Of a stretch of 20,690 nt of DNA, positions 1-10,677 are shown one piece after another. The translations under genes were made by a program, and so were the position numbers. The stretch comes from Pelargonium cotyledonis (taxonomy: Eukaryota > Streptophyta > Magnoliopsida > Geraniales > Geraniaceae), in assembly GCA_036897625.1 (NCBI GenBank), contig JAYMTA010001304.1, positions 1 to 20,690 of the forward strand, read 5' to 3'. The notes beneath the pieces are model-generated. The model did not search any database. It saw only the letters and a list, made by a program, of their open reading frames with translations, and had not been told where the DNA came from. The first letter of the stretch is position 1. Every line of letters starts with the position of its first letter.

Positions 1-650
1 AATTGATATACTCTGATCCGTTGGGTATGTCTACAACAACAAGTAGATCACACGTGAAAAATTACAACTCCATCAGATGAAAATCGGTCCAAATCTAACC
101 TAAATTAAACCGACGGTCCACGTCGTTTTTCTATCAATCGAGGGTCTAAAAGACGTCTAAACGATCCCTATTTTTTCAAACATCCATAAAATCAAATTCT
201 CTACACTTTTTGTTCTAATGGACAATTTCCAATTCAAAACTCAAAGCATTAGTTCTCTCTACAACCCTACTTACTAATACTTAGTAATTTGTTTTTAGTA
301 GTGCACATTGTGTATCCGATAGTTTCACTCGTAATTAATACAGTCCATTGGATATGTCCGCAAGAACAAGTAGATCACACGTGAAAAATTACAACTCCAT
401 CAAATGAAAATCGGTTCAAATCTAACTTAAATTAAACCGACGGTCCACGTCGTTTTTCTATCAATCGAGCGTTTAAACGACATCGAAATGATCCTGATTT
501 TTTCACACAACTATAAGATTTAATTCTCTACACTTTTTTTAATGGAAAATTGTCAATTCAAAACCGAAAATATTAATGGTATCTATAACCCTTATTAGTT
601 CTTACTACTAAAAAAAAATACTAGTGCACATTTTAATATATTTTTTATAC
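1..650. repeat. Two tandem copies of a ~327-bp unit
   Basis: Positions 1-332 and 333-650 are two head-to-tail copies. Anchor blocks recur at a near constant offset: AAGTAGATCACACGTG at 41 and 368 (offset 327), and TAGTGCACAT at 299 and 622 (offset 323). The block with ACCGACGGTCCACGTCG is almost identical in both. The start of copy 1 coincides with the window edge, so the array may continue to the left. Each copy carries a CACGTG palindrome (51-56 and 378-383). There is no coding potential. It could be a satellite-like array or a duplicated promoter-proximal segment of the gene remnant downstream. Confidence 0.85.
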
Positions 651-759
651 TTATCTCACAATTTCCAAAAAAATCATATTCCCTCCCAAATTTTCATTTG
701 GATATTATTTTCCCACCCATACACGGCCACCTGCCATAAACTTTTTCACCATAATTAAT

Positions 760-884
760 ACGTATATATATTCTCTTCGCTACAGTTGAAAACCATAGCC
801 TCTAAGTTTTCTATCTTCGTCCCCCTTCCCTTCAAAACAAAACCCTAACCTCCCTCTCAAGAGCAAGTCACCGTAAAAGCCGGA
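760..884 (+). promoter_or_regulatory. Candidate core promoter and leader with telo-box
   Basis: A TATA-like run (763-770) is followed about 25 bases later by a pyrimidine-rich leader (CCCCCTTCCC near 821-830). An AAACCCTAA telo-box lies at 840-848, and the first ATG is at 885. A TATA box, CT-rich leader and telo-box together are typical of plant promoters for growth-related housekeeping genes. This points to a real transcription start near 790. The function of the driven gene is unknown. Confidence 0.45.
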
Positions 885-2620
885 ATGAAGGTTCTCCAGT
901 CGTCTCGTCCGCAACCTGAACGACGTCAAGTGTTGGAGAAGAAACCCACGTTGACCTCGACCGCCACCTCATCGTCATCGGCGGCGAAGACCCAGCTAGT
1001 TTATGAAACAATCGCCAAGTTGTGACGTCCTCAGTCGCCTCATTTTGCTTCTACTCCGCTAGCAACCGCCGCCGCCTCTACCACCGCCAACACCCGCCGC
1101 TTCCCGCTCGTCGAGAAAGCTCGTTGTTCGCCACCAACGTCGTAAAGGGAACCGCTGCTGACGCACAACGACATCACCAACAGCAAGGTAAGGCTAGCTA
1201 GGGTTTAATTAATCTATTTCATCACATTCCTAGGTAGGGTTTGAATTTTGAGCTAAAGGGGTTTGGGAATTTCACGGCTTGCGTTTCATTGTTATCTTGC
1301 TTGTTGTAATTTTTGTTAATTGTGTGGTGATGGGTGTGCGATAGGCTTTGTTAAGATTGTGGTGAACTGGTGATAAATTAAGATTGGGTTTTCATTAACC
1401 TTTTATTTGTGATCCTGTGTAATGTTCCACTGATGAGGTACTTATTAGCTTTACATGTTTGGGCAATTGGTTCATTTATATCTGTGTAGTGTTAATGAGT
1501 TTGTGTTGGTGTGTTCAATTTGTTAAGACTCTTCATTGGGATTTTGCTAAAAATGATTTTTTTATCTTGGGTGTTCATTAAGTTTTTATCTTTATCCTGT
1601 GTAATGTTCCATTGATGAGGTTCAGGGGCTTGGCAATTTCACTGTTACACTATGTTATTAACTTTACATATTTGGGCAATTGGAATTGCATTTTTATCTG
1701 TTGATTTTTGATGGATTTGTGTTGGTGTGTGTTCAATTTGTTAAAGGAGTTTTCATTGAGATTTTGTATAGGCACAGTGTGCTCATTTAAGAATATGATC
1801 ATATTTGTGCGTTTTCAGAGCAAATGATCTGTATTCGCAAACTTTAAGATATTTCAAGACCAATGATAACATATGTTTGTGCATATGTAATTTCTATAAA
1901 GTAAATACTAGTTTCAAATACATTTTGGCTTCTATGATACTGATTGCTTTATCAAACTATTAGATTTAACCTTTATGATAACAAGCACTGCTCTATGTCC
2001 ATGGTGCTGCATATATCTGCAGTGAAGATTATGATTATAATACCATTACTTTTGCTTGTTATAACTGTAAATAATTACTCTCTTGTATCAGTTTGTATCG
2101 AGGAAAGGTTAGGTTGGATGTTGCTGAAGCACAACACTTGATGGATGGTCCTGACTGCAAGGTGCTGTGATGAATATTCGTGCTTCAGTTAACTGGCTCA
2201 AGGCAATAACGGTGAGGCATGTAACGTAAATGATACATTAGAAATGACTTGGGATTGAAAGAATTGGAAAAAAATTACTTTTGAAGTCCTCTAATTACAT
2301 ATGTGCTTCTAGTTATTTACCATAAGTTGATACCCCATAATAGTTATGTGCTGCTCATTTATACTTTGATCATTTAATCTTCATGCTTCGAAATCAAGAG
2401 GTTTGCTATTGAATCGGTTTTCATTACTCTAGACTTTTTCATGCTTTGGTTTTTAGACTTGTATATTAAGTTTTATGTTACAACTTTTTTGTTTGATTTT
2501 GTGCAGAAAGAGTTAAAAGATTTTATGGATCATGATGCCCATTTGGAAGAATACTTGATAGCCAACAATTTTTTCAAGCGAAGTGGATCAATGCCTTGTA
2601 GTCTATCTGTGTATATTTGA
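885..2620 (+). pseudogene. Broken multi-exon gene remnant, family not recognised
   Basis: I do not recognise this gene. An ATG at 885 opens 46 codons, beginning MKVLQSSRPQPERR, basic and then Ser/Thr-rich. It ends at TGA 1023-1025, well before a strong splice donor (AAG|GTAAGG near 1190). Further exon-like pieces follow. Around 2090-2155 one frame reads YRGKVRLDVAEAQHLMDG. Positions 2170-2211 read MNIRASVNWLKAIT and end at a good donor (ACG|GTGAGG). After the acceptor GTGCAG at 2501-2506, positions 2507-2620 continue in phase as KELKDFMDHDAHLEEYLIAN and close with TGA. The last two pieces splice together cleanly, which supports a genuine spliced gene. The early stop in exon 1 and the frame change between the middle pieces suggest a decayed or partial copy. 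A small functional transcript with upstream-ORF structure is also possible. Confidence 0.4.
1381..1770 (+). repeat. Diverged direct duplication inside the first intron
   Basis: Blocks recur in the same order: CCTGTGTAATGTTCCA at 1414 and 1596, then TTTGGGCAATTGG, then GTTCAATTTGTTAA at 1513 and 1731. The offset changes from 182 to 218 because the second copy carries an extra segment around 1620-1650. It is an old local duplication in intronic, T-rich DNA. Confidence 0.7.
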
Positions 2621-2689
2621 ATTTTATCATTCGAAACTAGTTTAGTCTGTACTTCCTTGAATTTAGTAGTTAGAACATGTAAATAAATT

Positions 2690-3330
2690 TGGAAATGCTT
2701 AAGCATCGTTTATGAAGTGTTTGTTTTCAAATAAATTGTTGGGAAACAAATGTTTACCAATGCTGAATACAGGTTGCAAATAACAAAACAATGATGCAAT
2801 GTAAATTATCTCAACATTTTACATGTGTTGCTAATATTGAATTAAAATTTGCCATCATTTATTGTAAGCTAATAAATGATGCAAGGTAAAAAATGCAACA
2901 TTTGTAACACGTTGCAAGTATTCTCCAGTGTTTTGGTTCTTGTTACCATCATTATATGTGTGTTGTTAAACAAACTTGATGCAGAAAACAATCACGCATC
3001 AATCTTCATCTGATGCTAGTAACAAATTTATTGTTGCAAATAAGTATTTCAACATTTTATGAATGATGCAAATATGAAAAATAACATGTTGGCATGTGGG
3101 GTATTGTGCAACATGCAAAAATATGTTGCCAATATGCTAAATAAGCGTTAACAACTATGTTATAACGCTACGCTCTAGAAAATGTTGCCAATAAAAGTTG
3201 TAGTGTTGCAAAATGTCTTTCGTTACACCATCTACTGCAACGCCACAAAAAGTGATGCGAATGAAATTAGCAACGCTCAAAACGTCTACGCCATCACTTT
3301 TGTTAGGTTGCAATATGGGGTCAAATCTAC
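2690..3330. mobile_element. CACTA-like subterminal repeat field
   Basis: This stretch holds many copies of GTTGCAA, GATGCAA, GCAACG and TGTTGCC in both orientations, unlike the DNA on either side. Dense short motifs of this type, including GCAACGCTCAAAACG, are typical of the subterminal regions of plant CACTA transposons. At 3194-3205 the string AAAGTTGTAGTG is the reverse complement of a CACTA terminus (CACTACAACTTT). Motifs continue beyond 3205 to about 3320, so the exact end is uncertain. No matching CACTA end was found to the left and no transposase is present. It is at best a fragment or a non-autonomous derivative. Confidence 0.35.
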
Positions 3331-4442
3331 TTGTACTATCTTGGATTCTGAATAATATATTAATGCTTGGTTTCAAATATATATTAATAAACAAATTCCA
3401 TTATATAATTTTACAGATTTAATTTTCTAAGCAATACGTATAAAAGTCATGTGGAAGAACAGGTCTTCTACTATGATAAAGCTACAAAGATCATTTTCAT
3501 GACAAAAATATAAACCTTACCAGGAGTTTATATACCTTACAAGAATATGATAATTATTACATGCTACACATCTTCACCACAACGAACAACTCGAGAAATA
3601 ACATTCGGAGAAATCGTAGTACCCTTATATTAATATAACTTCAAACACGTATAGGATATCATTTTTACAATAAAGAAAACAAACATTATTTATATTTTTA
3701 ATCCCTAAAATTAATATAAGTTTAAACATGTATACGATATCATTTCACAATAAAGAAAACAATCATTCCTTACGTTATATTCTTCCGAAGTTTGTTGAAA
3801 TCAGAGAAAGTAACAAGTCTATCTTACTGTTGTAAGGGGATGGTTTTCAATATTTGTGGTAAAATAGTTTAGTCTCCTCTAATATCTCAATAAAACGTAA
3901 AACTAGAAGATTAGGAAATAAGAAATATGTTAACATAAAAATATTGGCACACACTCAGAAATGGAAATAAGTTGTAAACAAGAAATCCAGATAAGGGAGA
4001 AATAATAATCAAAATAACTATAATTTCATAGATTCCATTTTCTATGTCATGTCATTGTATAAAAATCATGACAACCAATCACATGTCCTTTATGTTTCTG
4101 CGGTTGGAAGACAAATTTCATGACAATGTCACTGCAACCACAGTCCATGAACAGCATGTCTTTTATGATGCTTTGTTCTTTTCCTCAACAAAATCACATA
4201 AATGATGTACTAAAACAGAGAGAACAAAAGAAATTTCATTAGTCTTCATATATGCAACTGATATACAGAACTAACCTGTTTTCTTTCCATAGTTACATGA
4301 GGCCATGGTTTCAAAAAGAAGTTGATCAGAAAACTTTCGAAAAGCAACGCCAACATTTGTCCGATCCATTGTATCAAAAGATTTTTTTTTGGAATTTGGG
4401 CATCTCAACCATCTTTAGTATTTGGCTCACTCTTCCCCAATG
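3331..4442. other. AT-rich DNA without a supported gene
   Basis: The only clear structure is a short direct duplication. About 60 bases starting ATTAATATAAC at 3629 recur, with changes, starting ATTAATATAAG at 3710 (offset 81); both include GATATCATTT and CAATAAAGAAAACAA. The remainder is intergenic-type DNA. An open frame at 4252-4443 has no recognisable domain and is probably chance. Confidence 0.6.
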
Positions 4443-6050
4443 ATTTTTTTTATAATGAAGCCGTACTTTCATTAATAAAATTCCGAAGGACAAAATAAAA
4501 GTATAAAAAGAAAAGCAAAACTAAGGCAAGAGGAATACCATAAATCAAAGGAAAAAAAGACGGATAAGGATTCGACACTCAATCGTGAGGGTGAGTGGCT
4601 TTGATATTACGAAGCCGAATGATCTTCTCCAATTCAGATCCTTTATCTTGGATTCCTAGCTCCTTACAGAAACCCCATAAAGTCGTGGCCGTAGCAGTGG
4701 GGGAGAGGTCGTTGCCAACGAAGGATGCGGAGCGTGACACAACACATATAGCTCGGGGAAATGCTGCCGGAAGAGTCTGCACACACAAATTTCGGATCCG
4801 CAAAGGTGTGCCACGAAGGAACGGAGGTGGACCTGAGATCTTGGCCTCAAAAGATTGCCTACTTGGCTTAATGGAGTCTGGAACGCGAGAAACGGGAGCA
4901 AATTCTTGAACCGAAGCTACATGGACTGGTTTCTCATGTGAAACTGCATGAACCGAAACGAATTGTGGTTCAACTATATATGATGCACAACAAGAGTGTC
5001 ATTAGATGCCTCATCCAGCAGAGCATGCGAGTTTGTATGTTTTTGGTTACGAGTCGTACTATAGGAGAAACTACCAGGGAAAGACGAGGAGACCGAAGAC
5101 GACGAGGAGGAAGAGCAACCATCAGGGACATGAAACGGCCGGGAGCACGTCAATCCCTACACACTCCGCCACAGAGATATCAAAGGACGAGTTGACCAGC
5201 TTAACCATGACCTCCTGCGATATAGTGGAGAGGTTGTATGGGTGAATGAGGAATTGAGCTCGATCAAGGTTAAAACCCGAAAGAGAGTTCGGATGAAGAC
5301 AAATTAGCTGGCCAAACAGCTTCGAGATATTTGTAAACGAATCCGAGCACCAGGCATGAAGCGGAAAGCAGCTTACCGTAAGCCAAAAAAACCTACCTCC
5401 CTTCTTCTTGAGATGACTCATATTGTAGAAGAACACGAACAATTGCGCTAACTAGGATCAATTCGAGGATTGCATAGCGAGCATATTCTCACATCTACGA
5501 AAGACAAAGTAGAGACCAGAGGAGTGAGCGAATGAACTGAGACACTGGAAACCAGCTTGGACACAGACCGATGATGCAAAGACTCGCCTGAAATGAATTC
5601 CCTAGACACAACCAGAAACGCTACATTTAAGCTTGTTTGTCATGAGCCTGGAGGCAGTTAAGAGACGCTATGAAGGGTTTTGGGACTTAGGGTCGGTCCC
5701 TATTGGCAGAAATACGACGAGACGATGACGACCTCGTCGCCGCCCCATTATCGACGAAAGACACCCTAGCAGTTTGGAGATGATGCGACCGGTCAAAACT
5801 AGAGCCCAAATTGGCGTTTACTCGAGGCATTATCGCGATTTCCAACAGTTTGTGCGACAATAAGAGGTTCATCCGTACGTGCGACGTAAGTATTCCAATG
5901 GAGCCAAGAAGTCCCATTGAGAATTCCCATAAAAACTCGAACTACTTCTCTACAGCCTGAAAATGCACAAAACCAAACAACCATTCTTTAGAGTTAGGGT
6001 TGGGAGGACCGTGACAATGGGCGACAGTAGCGTGACGGTCCAAGATGGCC
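4443..6050 (-). mobile_element. LINE remnant carrying ORF1 and a 3' tail but no ORF2
   Basis: The region is markedly more GC-rich than its surroundings. Read on the minus strand it holds decayed ORF1 (gag-like) coding pieces and ends on the left in a poly-A-type tail (plus strand TTTTTTTTATAATGAAGCC at 4444). No endonuclease or reverse transcriptase is present between the ORF1 C-terminal part (about 4579-4803) and the tail. Ordinary 5' truncation would remove ORF1 first, so an internal deletion of ORF2 is implied. The right (5') boundary near 6050 is judged from the drop in GC. No target duplication could be found. Confidence 0.65.
4579..5442 (-). pseudogene. LINE ORF1 protein with DUF4283-like domain, broken
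   Basis: ORF1 proteins of plant L1-type LINEs bind the element RNA. The best preserved block is minus strand 5122-5442, reading FWLTVSCFPLHAWCSDSF and then ISKLFGQLICLHPNSL, with a later RAQFLIHPY and IS-EVMVKL pattern. This matches the DUF4283 core (W-L-x-V-x-G-x-P-L-H-A-W...F, A-R-x-L-I, V-x-x-I). A downstream block at 4579-4803 reads WGFCKELGIQDKGSELEKI, which resembles the C-terminal end of such proteins. The N-terminal part (about 5450-5990) is scattered over frames with stops. Several frameshifts separate the blocks, so no functional protein is expected. Confidence 0.6.
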
Positions 6051-6154
6051 TTAAGCCAACCTGTGGTGAAGCATTGGATTTATTGATCTCTCCTAACCAT
6101 TCAATTCTTAACTCACATTTTCAGCCTTCTACTTTTACTAACATCTTTAATTAA

Positions 6155-7019
6155 GATTTTTTTGTCTATTCATCTTCTCCAACAGTACAATAAATTTTTT
6201 GTTGGGTGCAACTAAATGAGAAGAAACATTGTTTTCGTATGTATTTATATAAGCAAGTGGTATCTATCCAACCCAAAAATATGTGCTTCAACCATTTCTA
6301 GCTCTTTCTTTGATTTGTAAATAATGTCTTTTCACTTTTCATACGTTATAAACAATTCTCTATTAACTAATAGTAATTAGTGATAATATTTACTATTACA
6401 ATCACTATTTACACATATAGAATGTCATAGATAAAGAATAACATATTTATACAAGTTATACATTTTCTTTAACTAATAGTGGTCTCAAGCAATTGAAAAA
6501 TCTCAAATCATTTTCTTCGTTAAAAGGTCACGAGGCTTTTTTCATACATATATTCATTAACAAGTTCTTACCCTCGTCATATTCTCCTTTCATAGAGCCA
6601 TGATATGACAATCTCATATTCTTTTCTTTTCTTTTTTCCATGAACTTTCTTATGCATTCGGTTGCATGAGGTCTGTATTTGATGAAATGTTTACAATCAA
6701 TCGTTATTACTCCAACATGAAGGTACAAGTAATATTTGTTCAAGATAAAGATTTAGAATATAAAATAATTGTCTTTAGAAGTAGTATATTTTATGATAAC
6801 TAATTCATAAATAGTGAATGTTTACATATTATCATATTTTATGCATTTATTATTATTATATGATCGATCATTTTTGTAGAATATAAATCTATTTGTACTT
6901 TTTTTTTTCATGTCATGTAATCAATAAATAACCTCATTTCAATATTTTTTTATAAGTTTGAACATTACCAACAAAACTAATAATGTCACCGAACACAAAA
7001 TTGTGCAGAAGAAAAAAAT
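6155..7019. other. AT-rich intergenic DNA
   Basis: Nothing supported was found. The base composition is strongly AT, with short A and T runs and no convincing ORF, repeat pair or RNA gene. Confidence 0.6.
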
Positions 7020-7206
7020 AATGAAGACCTTCTCACTCAACACATCCTTGGTAGTGGTGGTGTAAGAGACCACTTTGGTACGGTAATGTGCCAAAAACTC
7101 TAGGCTATGGTTAATTGAATTAGTCTCTTTCCTGAACAATATTGGTTACTTGTATATATACACCTTTAGGCCGTCGCTTATAAAAAAAAAAAAAAATGAA
7201 GACCTT
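7020..7206 (+). repeat. 11-12-bp target duplication around a SINE-like insert
   Basis: AATGAAGACCTT occurs at 7020-7031 and again at 7195-7206, immediately after an A-run. The pair exactly brackets the 163-base insert described in the next entry, as expected for target-primed retrotransposition. Confidence 0.65.
7032..7194 (+). mobile_element. SINE-like retroposon with poly-A tail
   Basis: A 163-bp insert begins directly after the left target duplication and ends in about 14-15 A residues directly before the right one. Its size, A-tail and duplication length fit a plant SINE. Positions 7046-7070 (CCTTGGTAGTGGTGGTGTAAG) loosely resemble a pol III A-box region. A B-box candidate (GGTTAATTGAATT near 7111) is weak. 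The sequence before the tail (GGCCGTCGCTTATAAAAA) resembles the tails of the two LINE remnants in this window. A very short 5'-truncated LINE is the main alternative. Confidence 0.55.
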
Positions 7207-7209
7207 TAC

Positions 7210-8073
7210 CTTGAAGTGTTATATGTCAAAGTGAACAAGCCAATTTTGTAATATTCAACGAGATGATTTTTATTCTTCTATGCTCTTTTCTACTTATAAT
7301 AATTTATTTATGAATATAATTCTTCATTGCATACAACAGTCAATCAATATATAACATAATAGATAAATACTTAATCTATTTCTCCATGTAATAAGAATAT
7401 TGAGTAGTAAATATTCATTTTATTTTTTTGTTCCTCCTCCTAGATCCATAAATTGTTAAGATCTTTTCAATTGAGAATGTACACACATAGTTAATTTACG
7501 TCAAATGAGAAAACAATCATGTTTACTAGATTTTTTTTTTTAGCTATTTGCATTTAAAATTTACACAGTTCGTGTTATATATTCATATTCTTTAAATCAA
7601 AGTGAAGAGATTTATTTATTCTATTTTATCTTTATCATAAAAGTGCATATGAAATATGTACTATATTTTATATATAAAAAATGGGATTACAAGACGGAAC
7701 TCTATACAAAAAAATATAGAATAATTGAGTAAAATACAAAAAATATATAAAATAATTGAGTAAAATTATATTACTTATAACCTATGTATTCAATAATATT
7801 ATGTGGAATGCTCTCATTAAGTTCTATATTATTGAGTTTATCTATTAATTGACTAACAATATTATTTATTGATTGTTATTATTAGGTACCACAAGACATA
7901 TCTTAAAGGAGTGCATGAACAACTAAATATATGTTGTTATGTTAGCATGATTACATAGCCAAAACTGTTTTAGTCTCTCACTCTAATATGTATCCAATTA
8001 ATAAGATCATTGTAATATTTTTTTTATTTGTTCATATTGTGTGTTTTAGCTACATGTTTTCATTGCTAATCTA
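7210..8073. other. AT-rich intergenic DNA
   Basis: No gene, paired repeat or RNA gene is supported. Only low-complexity AT runs were seen, including a local near-duplicate of AAAATATA/AATAATTGAGTAAAAT around 7710-7767. Confidence 0.6.
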
Positions 8074-9450
8074 TCTATTACTATATATAAAGCACTACCA
8101 AACTTGCCACATGTCAATCTCTAGAAATTTAGACAATTTTTTAATTATTTTTCTGTAATTGTTAAATAAAATTCAAAATCAGTTATTTCTACCTAGTTTT
8201 TAGCTATCCATATTCAGAACAGTTTTTTTTCTTCCACTATACACATATTCGAAATCAGTTTTTTTACACAGTATTTCTTATCCAATGTAAAAACAGTTGT
8301 TGTTTTGTTATTTTCTTTTCCACTATAAAAATAGTTTTTCTTTTCAGATTTTCAGCTTCCTTGCCCTTGCAATTAGAAGATCAAGATCATGATCAGAAGT
8401 TCAATGTATTTAAAAGCACTAGGTATCTGAAAAAGAATATGTACAAGAATTGATGCATCAGTGCCTATTCCATGCTTTTACCATAAGGAAAATCAACTCA
8501 CTTTCAGTTAAGGTAATCTGGAGATGCATTGCTCCCCCACAAGTTTGCAGAACAGGATATCAGAACATGCAGCATGCCAGAGACAGACACCCTTATTTCA
8601 AGTGGAGAGGAGCAGTAACCAAGAATCAACACAATGTTAATAGAAGATAGGATCACAATTCGGTGTGCAACAAGTGACGCATGTCGTTGTTGTAACTATT
8701 ACAATTACAAACAACAAAATTTTGGTGTGTTATTTATCGCCAAAAAAAATTTATATGCAACGAATCTAATTTTACCGTTTGTTGCAAAGATAAATTAGAG
8801 GTAACGATTAACAAATAAAACGTAATATAAGCAACATGTTAGTTTCTAAGATTTAAGGAGAATATTTTTATATTAAAGTTTTTACATTATTTTCTTTCCT
8901 TCGAAAGTAATTACAATTATGTTATTATTTCAAATTTCTCCTTTCAATTGAAATTTTGTGAAAATTATTTCAGTGTTTATTAATTTTAGTTTTATATATT
9001 CTCTTTTCACTTTCTGTATACATTTTTCACTTAATCTTTTTTTTTCTCAAATTTTTTTCTTAACCTTTTTTTCTCAAATTATTCTTAAAAAGATTAAAAT
9101 TAAGGTTAAAAAATCATGAACTTCTTAGAGGTATTTTCTAATTAGTATCAAATCACAAATGAAACTCTCGTAGCATTTATTAAGAAATGATAGTTCAAAC
9201 ATCAAATCAGATTAATTGAAGACATTTTTAGTTCGAAAAACAATAATTATTTTGAATTTTTGTTTGAAAATAAGTGTTCTCTTATATTGTTTAGTAAATT
9301 AAGTTATGCATCCAGTATAAAAAATATTATTATAACAAATTAGTTAATATCCGCACTAAATACTTTTTCTCTCAAAATAAAAATAAGACACTAATTGTAA
9401 GACAGAATGCATGAGTACTACATATCCCGTGCGATGCATGGAGCAACAAT
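8074..9450 (+). mobile_element. Helitron-like element, non-autonomous
   Basis: The left end, after an A at 8073, reads TCTATTACTATATATAAAGC and is followed by GCCACATGTCA. This closely resembles the 5' ends of many plant Helitrons (TC start, TATATAAA, then a GCCACGTGTCA-type block). Near 9427-9441, CCGTGCGATGCATGG can form a 6-bp stem with one G-T pair and a 3-base loop, like the 3' hairpin of plant Helitrons. The expected CTRR just after the hairpin is not clear, so the 3' end is approximate. There is no Rep/helicase gene. Positions 8345-8650 are less AT-rich than the rest and could be captured host sequence, but no domain was recognised. Confidence 0.45.
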
Positions 9451-10677
9451 TAAATTATGAATATATCTTATTTTATTTTGTTTATTTGGTGTGATTTGAG
9501 TGAAATGACAGGTAAAAAATGTTTCAGAGCATGCGACGAAGATGTCTTTCAATAGCTATAATAATAACGTCGATCAGAGTGCTCTACGCAACGTTTTCTC
9601 CAACAATTTGTTTTTCACTTTTATACTCTTCTATGTTTTTGTACGACATATACAATTGAAGGGAACCTCATATATATTTTATTTAATTTATTAAATATAT
9701 ATGTGTGTGTGAGAGAGACTATTAATCAATATAAAGTTTTTTTTAAATCAAGAAATATAAAGTTAAATTTTTTTCATTATATTTTTTGCACGAATCTCCA
9801 TCTAGTACAAGAAGAAACATATAAACATGCTAAAAATTGCAATACTTTCTAGACAAATCTCTCCAAAAATTAATTATAGATGTTTCAATTATCTCATTAT
9901 TATATGAATCCTCAATTCTCTTAAGAAAAAAAAATGCATAATCCAACTCATGCAACACTGATACATGCAAATGAAATATAAAAAATATACTGAGTGTGAT
10001 AAATTAACACAAAATTCATAACTCTTGATTTTTTATATTAAAGGTATCATATAATGACATGATTAACACAAATTGCATATAATTAAACAAAATAATCACT
10101 CAAACATGATTTCTAAAAGAAATAATACCAATAACTTGATAAACACAAAGAACAAATAATTAAACACACACAAAATACTTAAATAAATCATTTAAATAGC
10201 TAACAAAACCTCATGAGTTCTTTGACGTGAGATTGTGGTTTTTGTCTTGACTACTGACAGTGCACAATTACGACAAATTTCATACTATCGATTTCAGAAG
10301 AAAACGATACAGAGAAGAGTTATTGACTTCCTCCAAGGCTAAAAGCGATAGATCTACTTGGGATGGAGTGAGTGCCGACCGATCCATTATTCACCATCTA
10401 GGAAAAAGAAAAATCATGCACAATATGATTTTTATTAATTCATATTGCATGATTTACGTTGGAACACATTGATTTGGGCTACAATTATTACCTATGATTT
10501 TCCCATATTAGAGCCCCAAAAAATAGGTAATTGTACATAATATATAATTCTCACGACTATTTCCACCAAAAACGTTTAATTTTTTTTGTAATGCGTTCAT
10601 TGACATACAATTAATATGCATGAAAATGACCACGTTTACTCTTTCATTCAACTCTAATTTTATAGATAAAAAAATGC
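9451..10677. other. AT-rich intergenic DNA
   Basis: No supported gene. A small TATATGTGTGTGTGAGAGAG simple repeat lies near 9697-9716. The open frame at 10260-10472 has no recognisable motif. Confidence 0.55.

Noticed and set aside
1646-1660. CACTATG as the left end of a CACTA element
   Set aside because: It lacks the CACTACAA form expected to pair with TTGTAGTG at 3198-3205 and lies inside the duplicated intron segment.
4595-5245. Open plus-strand frames rich in Arg
   Set aside because: They are antisense shadows of the LINE ORF1 remnant in a GC-rich stretch.
9697-9716. TATATGTGTGTGTGAGAGAG as a regulatory element
   Set aside because: Simple microsatellite in AT-rich DNA with no other support.
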